Shown here one piece after another: positions 7,657 to 16,036 of a DNA stretch of 64,000 bases (position 1 is its first letter; every line of letters begins with the position of its first letter). The position numbers were made by a program, and so were the translations under genes. A model generated the notes under the pieces. It was not told the DNA's origin, made no database searches, and saw only the letters and a list, made by a program, of their open reading frames with translations. The DNA is taken from NCBI RefSeq assembly GCF_001613425.1, contig NZ_BDCI01000007.1, forward strand, positions 124,001-188,000. The letters are read 5' to 3'. The stretch is from Nocardia vulneris (GTDB taxonomy: Bacteria > Actinomycetota > Actinomycetes > Mycobacteriales > Mycobacteriaceae).

Positions 7657-8226
7657 ATGAGCAAGCGAGGTGCCACTCTCTCCACATCAGAGGTCCGCCG
7701 CGACGCGGTCGTGGACGCGGCCATCGCCGAGTTCGCCAAGACCGGCTACCACGGCACGCCGATCAACAACGTGGCAGCACGGGCGGAGATCTCGCCCGCG
7801 TATGTCTTCAAGTTGTTCCCCGGCAAGGTCGCCCTGTTCGTGGCCGCCCTCGACCGCTGCTACGAATTGGTCGAGCAGGCCATGTCGGCGGGCGCGGCCC
7901 GCGCCGCCGGGGCCGGCCCGGACCAGATCCTGCACGAAATGGGCGGGGCCTACGCCGAACTCATCGCGGACAAGCGGCTGCTGATGCTGCAAGTGCACGC
8001 CCGCTCGGCGAACGACATCCCGGAGGTCGCCGACGCGATGCGCCGCGGCACCGAGCGGATCACCACGTTCGCCAAGCAGCGCTCGGGCGCCGCGGACGAC
8101 CAGGTCCAGCGCTTCATCGCCTACGGCGAGCTCTGCCACATGATCACCACCCTCGGCCTCGAAGCCGGCGACGGCCCCTGGGCCGCCCTCCTCACCGCGG
8201 GCATTCGGCACCCGAACGCCCACTAG
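7657..8226 (+). CDS. TetR-family regulator of the downstream oxidoreductase
   Basis: A 189-residue TetR protein with the HTH in residues about 12-58 (VVDAAIAEFAKTGYHGTPIN, then ARAEISPAYVFKLFPGKVALF). The dyad immediately before its ATG implies autoregulation. The oxidoreductase at 8299 lies 72 bases downstream on the same strand, with similar half-sites in front of it, and is the obvious target. The ligand is unknown. Confidence 0.9.
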   Translation: MSKRGATLSTSEVRRDAVVDAAIAEFAKTGYHGTPINNVAARAEISPAYVFKLFPGKVALFVAALDRCYELVEQAMSAGAARAAGAGPDQILHEMGGAYAELIADKRLLMLQVHARSANDIPEVADAMRRGTERITTFAKQRSGAADDQVQRFIAYGELCHMITTLGLEAGDGPWAALLTAGIRHPNAH

Positions 8227-8298
8227 TCCGACCGCGCCCCAGCCAGGCGCTCTTTTTACCGTCAGAGTGATTGACCAGTCACACACCAGGAGAACATC

Positions 8299-9333
8299 AT
8301 GACCACCACCGCCCTCGAAATCGTGCTGCCGGACCGCGTCGAGCCGCACGGCCTGCAGGTCACGACGCGTGAGCTGCCCGCGCCCGGACCGGGCCAGGTG
8401 CTCGTCCAGGTGGAAGCCTCCGGCGTGTCCTTCGCCGAACAGCAGATGCGCCGCGGCAAGTACTACGACCAGCCCGCCTTCCCCTTCGTGCCCGGCTACG
8501 ACCTGGTCGGCACGGTGGCCGAGCTCGGCGCCGGCGTCGATCCCGCGCTGCTCGGTCGTCGCGTCGCCGCGCTGACCAAGGTCGGCGGCTGGAGCAGCAT
8601 GGTCCTGCTCGACGCCGCGGAACTCGTGCGGGTACCCGGCGCGCTCGATCCGGCCGAAGCCGAAACCTTTGTGGTGAACGGGATCACGGCATGGCAGATG
8701 CTGCACCGCACCGCCGCGGTGCGCCGCGGCCAGACCATCCTGGTGCACGGGGCGAACGGCGGTGTCGGCTCGACCCTGGTCCAGTTGGCGCGCGCCGCCG
8801 GCATCACCGTCATCGGCACCGCGTCCGCCCGCAACGCGGCGGCGGTGCAGGCGCTCGGCGCGACCTGGATCGACTACCGCGGCGATGTGGCGCAGCAGGT
8901 TCGGGCCCTGGCCCCGAACGGCGTGGACGCGGTCTTCGACCACGTCGGCGGGCCGGGCATCGTCGACTCGTTCCGGCTGCTCGCCCCCGGCGGCACCCTG
9001 GTCTCCTACGGGACCGCGGCGACCAAGAACGACGAGGGCAACTCCCGGCTGCCCGTGCTGCGACTGTTCGCCCGGCTGCTCTGGTGGAACACGTTGCCCA
9101 ACAAGCGCAGCGCGCACTTCTACAACATCTGGGCGGGCAAGCGTAACGCCGCGCGGTTCCGCAACCGGATCACCGAGGACCTCGGCGCGGTCTTCGAACT
9201 CGCCGCGCAGGGCACGCTGCGCGCGCAGGTCGCCGCGCGGTTCCCGCTCACGGAGGCGGCTCAGGCCATGGAACTCGCCGAATCCGGCACCGTCACCGGC
9301 AAAGTCGTGCTCGTCCCCGACGTGCAGCGCTGA
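8299..9333 (+). CDS. Zinc-free MDR oxidoreductase (quinone-oxidoreductase type)
   Basis: A 344-residue medium-chain dehydrogenase/reductase. The N-terminal GroES-like fold (PGYDLVGTVAELGAGVDP) lacks the zinc-binding Cys/His set. The Rossmann motif is LVHGANGGVGSTLVQLARAAG (residues about 150-170, quoted in part). This fits NADPH quinone reductase-like or enal-reducing enzymes. The ATG follows CCAGGAG. Placement behind a TetR gene suggests an inducible detoxification role. Confidence 0.88.
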   Translation: MTTTALEIVLPDRVEPHGLQVTTRELPAPGPGQVLVQVEASGVSFAEQQMRRGKYYDQPAFPFVPGYDLVGTVAELGAGVDPALLGRRVAALTKVGGWSSMVLLDAAELVRVPGALDPAEAETFVVNGITAWQMLHRTAAVRRGQTILVHGANGGVGSTLVQLARAAGITVIGTASARNAAAVQALGATWIDYRGDVAQQVRALAPNGVDAVFDHVGGPGIVDSFRLLAPGGTLVSYGTAATKNDEGNSRLPVLRLFARLLWWNTLPNKRSAHFYNIWAGKRNAARFRNRITEDLGAVFELAAQGTLRAQVAARFPLTEAAQAMELAESGTVTGKVVLVPDVQR

Positions 9334-9349
9334 AGACCGAAGACCGGTT

Positions 9350-10219
9350 CTACGCCCGGATCGGGTCGACCTGCCAGGGCTGGTGCGGGAGCGGCACGAT
9401 CCGGCGGGTATGCGCGTAGACCGCCGCGTGCACCCGGTCCCGGACACCGAGTTTCGCGAGCACGTTGGACACGTGGGTTTTGACCGTCTGCTCGCCGACC
9501 CCCAGCACCGCGGCGATCTCCGGATTCGTGTAGGCCTTGGCGATCAGCAGCAGCACCTGATGCTCACGGGCGGTGAGGTTTTCGACCTCTGGGGCACGGG
9601 GGAACGGCTCGATGCCCGTGGTCAGCCGGGTGACGAGGCGGCGGGTCAGGTGCGGGTCGATGAGGGCGTCCCCGCGCGCGGCCATCCGGATGGCCGAGAT
9701 CAGTCCGTCGGCGGGCAGCGTCTTGACGAGAAAGCCCGTCGCACCGAGACAGAGTGCGCGATAGAGGTTTTCGTCGGAGTCGCTGCTGGTGAGGGTGAGA
9801 ATCCGGGTACTGCCGCCCAGCGCCGCGATGGCGTCGACGGCGGCGGGGCTCTCGAAACCGGGCAGGTCCAGGTCGAGCAGCGCCACGTCGGGCCGCAGGC
9901 GCTCGATCTCGCGGACCGCGGCGGCGCTGTGGTCGGCCTCGGCGACACATTCGATATCGGGCTGGGTACCGATCGCCGCGCGCAGGCCGGACCGGAAGAT
10001 CGCGTGGTTGTCCGCGAGCACCACCGAAATCGCCGAGCCCGAAGTGGTTTCGATCCGATCCGGGGTGCGATCGTCGTGCCGGTCGATCGCGCTGGGCCGC
10101 TGCTCCGCGGCGGCGTAGCGGGCCGCGGCCGGCTCGCTGTGCGTGGCACTCACCGACAGCGTGGCCGCGGTGACAGCGAGCACGAGCGACGACGCCACTC
10201 GACGCAGTGGGTGTGTCAT
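9350..10219 (-). CDS. NarL/FixJ response regulator with a signal-peptide-like N-terminal extension
   Basis: A 289-residue protein. From about residue 65 it is a typical NarL-type regulator: receiver (VVLADNHAIFRSGLRAAIG, phospho-acceptor Asp in LLDLDLPG, Lys in FLVKT), then a LuxR HTH (LTAREHQVLLLIAKAYTNPE and VGEQTVKTHVSNVLAKLGV). The acidic pocket reads DN rather than the usual DD. Unusually, residues 1-35 look like a signal peptide (MTHPLRRVASSLVLAVTAAT), followed by a 30-residue polar linker. No alternative ATG exists between this segment and the receiver; only a GTG inside the first strand. No histidine kinase is adjacent, so it is an orphan regulator. Confidence 0.85.
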   Translation of the reverse strand: MTHPLRRVASSLVLAVTAATLSVSATHSEPAAARYAAAEQRPSAIDRHDDRTPDRIETTSGSAISVVLADNHAIFRSGLRAAIGTQPDIECVAEADHSAAAVREIERLRPDVALLDLDLPGFESPAAVDAIAALGGSTRILTLTSSDSDENLYRALCLGATGFLVKTLPADGLISAIRMAARGDALIDPHLTRRLVTRLTTGIEPFPRAPEVENLTAREHQVLLLIAKAYTNPEIAAVLGVGEQTVKTHVSNVLAKLGVRDRVHAAVYAHTRRIVPLPHQPWQVDPIRA

Positions 10220-10248
10220 GGCTCCGACCTTATGTTCCACGCCGCGGG

Positions 10249-11568
10249 TCAGCGCAGGAATCCTGCGTAGCTCCTGCTCATCAGCTGGCTCTCGAGCTGT
10301 TTGACGGTGTCGAGCCCCACACTCACCATGATCAGCACCGAGGTGCCGCCGAAGGCCAGGCTCGACACCCCGCCGCCCGCACCGACCCCGAGCAGTACGT
10401 TCGGCAGCACCACGACCGCGCCGAGATAGCAGGCGCCGGGCAGCGTGGTCCGGCTGAGCACGAAGGCCAGATAGTCCGCGGTCGGCTTGCCGGGGCGATA
10501 CCCCGGGATGAACCCGCCGAACTTGCGCATCTCGTCGGCGCGCTCCTGGGGATCGAAGGTGATCGCGACGTAGAAGTAGGTGAAGAACACGATCAACGCG
10601 AAGTAGCTCGCTACGTACACCGGGTTGTCGGGGTTCACCAGGTACTTCTGGATCAGCTCCTGCCAGGTCGCGGTCGGTCCCGCGCTGCCCTGGGTGAGCT
10701 GGGTGAGCAGGTTCGGCAGGTACAGCAGCGAGGACGCGAAGATCACCGGGATGACGCCGGCCTGATTGACCTTCAACGGCAGATACGTCGACGAGCCGCC
10801 GTACATCTTCCGGCCGACCACGCGCTTGGCGTACTGCACCGGAATCCGGCGCTGCCCCTGCTCGACGAAGACCACGGCCACGATCACCAGCAGCACCGCG
10901 ACGCAGACGCCGGCGAAAACGAACGCGCCCTTGCTGTCCAGGATCGCCTTGCCTTGACCAGGAAGTTGGGCCGCGATACCGGCGAAGATCAGCAGCGACA
11001 TCCCGTTACCCAGGCCGCGTTCGGTGATCAGCTCACCGAACCACATGACCAGCGCCGCACCGGCGGTCAGCACCAGCACGAGCACGACCATGCCGAACAG
11101 TCCGTCGTCGGCCAGGATGTCCTGCGGACACCCGCGCAGCAGTTGGCGGCGCGCGGCCAGCGCGACCAGCGTCGACCCCTGCAGCACCGCCAGCGCCATC
11201 GCCAAATAGCGGGTGTACTGGGTGATCTTCGCCTGACCGGTGGTGCCTTCTTTGCGCAGCTCCTCGAACCGCGGGATCACGACGGTCAGCAGCTGGGTGA
11301 TGATGCCCGCGGTGATGTAGGGCGTGATGCCGATCGCGAACACCGACAGGTGCAGCATCGCCCCGCCGGAGAAGAGGTTGATCAGCTGGTAGATGCCCGC
11401 GGCGTCGCCGCCGGAGGCGATCGCGACACAGGTGCGCACCGCCGTGAAGTCGACCCCGGGCGAGGGCAATGCCGCACCGAGCCGATACAGCGCGAGCAAC
11501 CCCAGCGTGCAGAGTATTTTCCGCCGCAGGTCCGGAGTCCGAAAGGCCGGTACGAGGGCGGAAAGCAC
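10249..11568 (-). CDS. secY: SecY preprotein translocase subunit, solitary copy
   Basis: A 439-residue, ten-TM SecY. Family blocks are visible: the plug/TM2 region (YQLINLFSGGAMLHLSVFAI), GITPYITAGIITQLL, the first SecY signature (GQAKITQYTRYLAMALAVLQG, in part), LITERGLGNGMSLLIFAGI, and GFIPGYRPGKPTADYL. It starts at GTG 11568 after GGAGGA. Housekeeping secY in actinobacteria lies in the spc ribosomal operon upstream of adk and map. None of those genes is here, so this is probably a second copy, and its client proteins are unknown. Confidence 0.92.
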   Translation of the reverse strand: MLSALVPAFRTPDLRRKILCTLGLLALYRLGAALPSPGVDFTAVRTCVAIASGGDAAGIYQLINLFSGGAMLHLSVFAIGITPYITAGIITQLLTVVIPRFEELRKEGTTGQAKITQYTRYLAMALAVLQGSTLVALAARRQLLRGCPQDILADDGLFGMVVLVLVLTAGAALVMWFGELITERGLGNGMSLLIFAGIAAQLPGQGKAILDSKGAFVFAGVCVAVLLVIVAVVFVEQGQRRIPVQYAKRVVGRKMYGGSSTYLPLKVNQAGVIPVIFASSLLYLPNLLTQLTQGSAGPTATWQELIQKYLVNPDNPVYVASYFALIVFFTYFYVAITFDPQERADEMRKFGGFIPGYRPGKPTADYLAFVLSRTTLPGACYLGAVVVLPNVLLGVGAGGGVSSLAFGGTSVLIMVSVGLDTVKQLESQLMSRSYAGFLR

Positions 11569-11718
11569 GGGTCCTCCTGACGAAAGGCAGTGTCGGACAG
11601 GACGAATACCTGCCGTGGCCTTCGAACGGTACGGAGCACCGGGGTCGGCTCACGTCGCCCGCGAGTCGGAATTCGGCCTCCCTCCATCGGGGGAACGCGG
11701 GCGATGCGGTCGCGAGGG

Positions 11719-12408
11719 TCAGACGCGGACCAGCACCTGGTCCAGCGACTTGCGGGTCAGATTGGGGACGACGGAATCGTCGGCAGGGTAGCCGATGGGG
11801 ATGACGGCGAAAGCCTTCTCGTTGCGGGGACGGGCCAGCACCTCGCCGAGGAATTTCATCGGGCTGGGCGTGTGCGTGAGGGCGGCCAGGCCGGCCAGAT
11901 GCAGGGCGGTGAGCAGCATGCCCACGGCGATGCCGACCGATTCGTCGCCGTAGTAGTGCTTGTAGGTGGTGCCGTCCGCGCGCAGGCCGTAGCGCTGCTG
12001 GAAGACCACCAAAAGGTAAGGGGCATCGGTCAAATGCGGCTTGTGTTCATCGGTGCCGAGCGGTCGCAGGGCGGAGAGCCATTCTTCGCCGAGGCGGCCG
12101 CCGTAGGAGATGCGCTCCTCGGCTTCGGCGGCCTCCCGGATGCGGGCGCGCACCTCGGGATCTTCCACCAGGACGAAGGTCCACGGCTGTTGATGTGCGC
12201 CCGAGGGCGCGGTGTTCGCCACCGCGATGGCGTCGAGCACGAGTTGCTCGGGTACCGGATCGGTGGCGAACATCCGCACCGTGCGGCGCTCGTCCATTCT
12301 GGCGCGCAGCACGGCGGACGCGGCGAGCGCCTGCTCGACCGGAATCCGGTTCGGGTGGTAGGGAATTGGTTCGTACGGGTGCCCATGCAGCGGAGTCCAC
12401 GTCATCAT
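11719..12408 (-). CDS. Nitroreductase-family flavoprotein resembling iodotyrosine deiodinase
   Basis: A 229-residue FMN protein of the nitroreductase fold. The whole sequence follows the iodotyrosine deiodinase (IYD) subgroup: TAPSGAHQQPWTFVLVEDPE (residues about 66-85), DAPYLLVVFQQRYG, ESVGIAVGMLLTALHLAGL, THTPSPMKFL and the ending VPNLTRKSLDQVLVRV. The substrate-clamping Glu, Tyr and Lys of vertebrate IYD (E157, Y161, K182 in the human enzyme, from memory) align with E98, Y102 and K123 at identical spacing. The true bacterial substrate is unknown. It starts at 12408, or at a second ATG at 12405. Confidence 0.85.
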   Translation of the reverse strand: MMTWTPLHGHPYEPIPYHPNRIPVEQALAASAVLRARMDERRTVRMFATDPVPEQLVLDAIAVANTAPSGAHQQPWTFVLVEDPEVRARIREAAEAEERISYGGRLGEEWLSALRPLGTDEHKPHLTDAPYLLVVFQQRYGLRADGTTYKHYYGDESVGIAVGMLLTALHLAGLAALTHTPSPMKFLGEVLARPRNEKAFAVIPIGYPADDSVVPNLTRKSLDQVLVRV

Positions 12409-12484
12409 AGGTGGAGTGTGAGCCGCGCCGCCGGGACGGACAACGCGACGGCGCGATTACTGTCCACTCCACCAGACGCACGAA

Positions 12485-12535
12485 AGCCCGTCCCGGAATG
12501 GTCCGGTGGCGGCCGGTCCATTCCCGAAACGGGCT
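12485..12535 (-). terminator. Hairpin downstream of the small secreted-protein gene
   Basis: The outer arms AGCCCGT (12485-12491) and ACGGGCT (12529-12535) enclose a nearly perfect inner stem (GGAATGG paired with CCATTCC). It lies just past the stop codon of the minus-strand gene at 12548, in terminator position. Confidence 0.6.
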
Positions 12536-12547
12536 ACGCGACGGGAT

Positions 12548-12919
12548 TCACCCGTTATAGATCTCCACATACGCATTGGTGGCGAAGGCGAAAACGCCGG
12601 GGCCCATTCCCGTGCACGCGGCGGTCGTACGCTGACCCGACGGCGTGAACGGATAGCTGAGCACCTTGTACGGCCCGATGTTGTAGATCGGGAAGGCGGG
12701 CCCGGCGTAGAGGCCGACACAGTCCAGATGCAGGACATAGTTCGAACCGCCGTCGGCCTGGCATACCGCCGAGGCGTCGAACAGGCCCTTCTCGACTACG
12801 CAGTCCTGCGGGGCCGCCTGGGCGGTGCCCGCCCCGGCCACGCCGACCACGCCGACGAATGCCAGCCCCGAAATGCCCGCGGCCGCGACCCGAGCGGCGG
12901 TGGCAATTGCACTTCTCAT
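12548..12919 (-). CDS. Small secreted protein of unknown function
   Basis: A 123-residue precursor with a clear Sec signal peptide (MRSAIATAARVAAAGISGLA, cleavage after AQA near residue 36). The mature part is about 87 residues with four Cys (DCVVEKG, AVCQADG, LDCVGLY, AACTGMG), suggesting two disulfides, and is rich in Gly and Tyr. The ATG at 12919 follows GGAGGAG. I do not recognise a named family. The strong ribosome site and dedicated terminator suggest good expression. Confidence 0.8.
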   Translation of the reverse strand: MRSAIATAARVAAAGISGLAFVGVVGVAGAGTAQAAPQDCVVEKGLFDASAVCQADGGSNYVLHLDCVGLYAGPAFPIYNIGPYKVLSYPFTPSGQRTTAACTGMGPGVFAFATNAYVEIYNG

Positions 12920-13068
12920 GAAAACTCCTCCGGTTTGCATTGTGCTGTTCGTCGGGGCCGCGCGCTGAAACGTTACATTTGCCGCCACCGAATCGGCTGC
13001 CCCTGAGTTTCGGGGCCGAGAATAACCGAGGTGTGCCGAACACTTTCAGGAGGAAGAACCGGTGCTCG

Positions 13069-14658
13069 TCAACGGCCGGGTATGGGAGCCTCGGCCGCTT
13101 CGGTGATGGTGACCTGGCCGGTGCGCAGGTAGGTCATGACGGCATCGTCGACGACGGGGTTCCCGCGGGCGAAGTTGCCGTGATCGCCGCCCGCCACCGT
13201 GACGAGCGAACCGTTCAGTGCGTGCGCCATCGCCGGTCCCCCTTCGTATTTGGTGAGCGCGTCGTGCCGGCTCTGCAGCACCAGGGGCGGTGTGGTCAAG
13301 CCGGCGCCGCTGATCTCGACCGGTGTGGCGACGGGTTTCCAGGTGCCGCAACTCATTCCGGAACGCACCAGATCGGCCCGCGCGTCCATCGCGTTGCCGC
13401 CGGAGACGATCGTCGCGATGGCCGAACCGATGACGTCCACCCGCCCGGGAATCGCGTTCTCGTTGCAGGTGATCGCGGCGAAGACGAACCGCCCGGTGGG
13501 GTCGGTGGAGGTCGCGCCCGCGATGGTGCGCAGACGCTGCACGTTCGCCGGATCGGCGGCGGCCTCGGACATGGCGCGCGCGAACGCGGGCCAGAACGTG
13601 CGGGTGTAGCTGGCGACGGAGGTGGCGCCGAGCAGCGGCCCCTGGGCCGAGACGCCGCCGGAGATCAAGGTGCGCACCAGGTTCTGCAGTTTGCCCGCCT
13701 GCTCGACGCTGCCGCTGTACCCGTCGCGCGCGATCTCGGCGAGCGGCTCGGGCAGCGCGCCGGGCAGGTCGGCGAGGCTGGCGGGCGGCGGGGTCAGGTT
13801 GGCGTACCAGCCGCCGCCCTGGTCGACCGCGAGCCGCACCCAGTGCTGATAGACCTGTAAAGCGGTGTCGCCCAAGTGGTATTCGGTGTGGTGCTCGGCG
13901 ATCCAGGCGAACAGATCGTCGAGGCGCTGCTTGCCGGCCACCTGCTGCTGGGCGAACTCCTCGGTCCACACCCAGTCGGGATTGACGTTGGAGTCCAGCA
14001 CCATTCGCTCGACCCGGTCCGGGAACAGCGAGGCGTACACCGCGCCGAGGTAGGTGCCGTAGGAGGTGCCGAGATAGCTGATCCGCTCCAGCCCGAGCGC
14101 GGCCCGCACGGCGTCGAGGTCACGCGCGGTGTTCTCGGTGGTGATGGTGTCGAGGTAGCCGGGCCGGGACGCTTCGCACGCCTGCTTGATCTCGTCGCGA
14201 TTGCCACCGCCGAGCGATACCTGGGCGCCCTCTTCGGCTTTCACCGCGCCCGCGCACATCAGCGGCGTGGCCCAGCGCAAACCGCGTGGCTGCACCGCGA
14301 CCCGGTCGTAGTGGGCGGCGAGTTCGGCGGGCACCACATCGGTGCGCAGCCCCCAGAAGTCCAGTCCGTCCGCGCCCGGCCCGCCGGGGTTGGCGAACAG
14401 TACGCCGCGGCGTTCCCCGCTCGCCGCGATCCGGCTGACGGTCAGTTCGATCCGCGGCCCGTCCGGGTCGGCGTAGTTCATCGGCACCTCGACGACCGCG
14501 CACCGCACGCCGTGCCCCGCGACCACCGCACCGTCCGGGCAGGCGCCGAAGCCGACCCCGGGCGCGGCGACGGCCGAGCCGGGCACGATCGATAGACCGA
14601 GCAGGCACACGGCGCCCATGGCAGCCGCCGCCCGCGAGAACAGCCGTACCTTCATCAT
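13069..14658 (-). CDS. Secreted alpha/beta hydrolase, tripeptidyl-aminopeptidase type
   Basis: A 529-residue exported serine hydrolase of the TAP/SlpD type, which removes peptides from protein N-termini or cleaves esters. It has a signal peptide (residues 1-32, cleavage after AVA), the oxyanion region FANPGGPGADG, the nucleophile elbow GTSYG with Ser199, the acid in LQSRHDALT and the His in GGDHGNF. The usual GFDPRGxGxS stretch is altered to VAVQPRGLRWATP. The TAP C-terminal domain is present (GMSCGTWKP). Start at 14658 follows GGGGAGGT; M2 is the alternative. Confidence 0.88.
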   Translation of the reverse strand: MMKVRLFSRAAAAMGAVCLLGLSIVPGSAVAAPGVGFGACPDGAVVAGHGVRCAVVEVPMNYADPDGPRIELTVSRIAASGERRGVLFANPGGPGADGLDFWGLRTDVVPAELAAHYDRVAVQPRGLRWATPLMCAGAVKAEEGAQVSLGGGNRDEIKQACEASRPGYLDTITTENTARDLDAVRAALGLERISYLGTSYGTYLGAVYASLFPDRVERMVLDSNVNPDWVWTEEFAQQQVAGKQRLDDLFAWIAEHHTEYHLGDTALQVYQHWVRLAVDQGGGWYANLTPPPASLADLPGALPEPLAEIARDGYSGSVEQAGKLQNLVRTLISGGVSAQGPLLGATSVASYTRTFWPAFARAMSEAAADPANVQRLRTIAGATSTDPTGRFVFAAITCNENAIPGRVDVIGSAIATIVSGGNAMDARADLVRSGMSCGTWKPVATPVEISGAGLTTPPLVLQSRHDALTKYEGGPAMAHALNGSLVTVAGGDHGNFARGNPVVDDAVMTYLRTGQVTITEAAEAPIPGR

Positions 14659-14853
14659 GTTTCGTACCTCCCCGGGCCGCCGCCGCGTGCACGCGCGCGA
14701 CCCCGATCAAGAGCATTCTGCGCAGGTGGGGAGCAACAGACAAGTCGAACACCGGTTTTCGCCGGTCAGCGCGCGGGCCACGGCGAGGGTCGGCATAGCG
14801 CGAGATATGTTCTGGAATACGCGGATGACGTCGCACGGGAGTAGCGTCGAGCC

Positions 14854-15165
14854 ATGTCGACCGAGGTCCGTCTCAACACCGCATTGGAACGTTTCGAGAT
14901 CCATGTCGACGGTGCGATCGCCGGATATGCCGAATACCAGGACACCCAGTCCGAACGCGCGTTCGTGCACACCGAGATCTACCCCAGCTACGAAGGCCAG
15001 GGCTACGGCCGTGACCTGCTCGAGGCGGCACTGAACAGCACCGCGGCGGACAAGCTCGGCGCACTGCCGATGTGTCCGATGGTGCACCACTTCATCCAGA
15101 CCAGGCCGGAATACCTGGTGATGGTGCCGCACTGGGCGCGCGACAGCCTCAACCTGCCTCAGTAG
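14854..15165 (+). CDS. Small GNAT-type N-acetyltransferase (YjdJ/COG2388-like)
   Basis: A 103-residue minimal GNAT domain: strands RFEIHVDGAIAGYAEYQ, a conserved HTEIYPSYEGQGYGRDLL acetyl-CoA-binding turn, and ALPMCPMVHHFIQTRPEY near the C-terminus with the conserved CP and YI-type residues of the COG2388 group. Substrates of this subfamily are generally unknown. Its end overlaps the convergent acyltransferase gene by 7 bases. Confidence 0.85.
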   Translation: MSTEVRLNTALERFEIHVDGAIAGYAEYQDTQSERAFVHTEIYPSYEGQGYGRDLLEAALNSTAADKLGALPMCPMVHHFIQTRPEYLVMVPHWARDSLNLPQ

Positions 15166-15920
15166 GCGGCGACCGCCCCGTCGAGCGCCCGCTGCAGATC
15201 GGTGCGGACCATTCGCGCGATCTCGCCCGGCTTGGCCGGCAGTTCGGTGATCGGCACGCCGAAATAGAAGCTCGCCGATGTGGCCTGCTCCTTCGTCGGC
15301 TGCACCGTCGGATCGTCGCGCTTGCCATAGCTCAGTCCCATCGACACCAGCACCGGCTCGACCCCGAGCTTCATCGCGCGGAACGCGATATGCCCGATGC
15401 CGCTGCCGACCGATTGCACCTGGCTGGGATCGACCTCGTTGCAGGTGCCCTCGGGAAACACCGCGACGCCGTCGCCGCGGGCCATCCGCTGGGCGCAGAT
15501 GTCCATCATGCGCTGGCCGGCCGCGTTCACCGCGCGGATGCCGTGGTCCTTGCCGCGGAACACGGGGATCCCGCCCATCATGTCGATCTTGCGCCGTTGC
15601 TCGGGCTCTTCGAAGAGTTCGTCCTTGGCCAGCACCCGCACCCGGCCGATCACCGGTCGCAGGGCACTGCGCCACGCCGCGGCCGCGACGGTGTACGGAT
15701 CGTTCTCGGAAAGATGATTGATCGAGATCAACAGCGGTCGGCGTTGTTTTATCGCCGCGCGCAAGCCCTCGCGGGCGCCCTCGGCATAGGCGACGCGCGG
15801 GTAGTAGCGGCGGGCGAGAATGGCGTAGGCACCCCAGGCTTTCAGCCGATTCTGCCGGTGCTCGAGATAGAAGTCGTACACGGTGTCGCTGTTCTCGAGG
15901 CGCACCTCGGGCGGTTCCAT
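15159..15920 (-). CDS. 1-acylglycerol-3-phosphate acyltransferase-like protein
   Basis: A 253-residue PlsC-family acyltransferase. Motif I is NHLSEND (NHx4D, residues about 68-74), motif II is the GGIPVFRGKD block, motif III is FPEGT, and motif IV is the LGVEPVLVSMG region. It lacks an obvious N-terminal membrane anchor, so peripheral membrane association is likely. Probable role: transfer of an acyl chain to a lysophospholipid or related glycolipid. No lipid genes are adjacent. Confidence 0.85.
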   Translation of the reverse strand: MEPPEVRLENSDTVYDFYLEHRQNRLKAWGAYAILARRYYPRVAYAEGAREGLRAAIKQRRPLLISINHLSENDPYTVAAAAWRSALRPVIGRVRVLAKDELFEEPEQRRKIDMMGGIPVFRGKDHGIRAVNAAGQRMMDICAQRMARGDGVAVFPEGTCNEVDPSQVQSVGSGIGHIAFRAMKLGVEPVLVSMGLSYGKRDDPTVQPTKEQATSASFYFGVPITELPAKPGEIARMVRTDLQRALDGAVAAY

Positions 15921-16036
15921 GACACGGACTCTACGACGCCGCGCGGTGCCGAGTTCGAGCCCCCGCGCCGAAATCCGTTACCCCGAACTCCGCCGCAGAA
16001 GGAGCAAATCGCCGAAACAACTGCGATGATGTCCGA

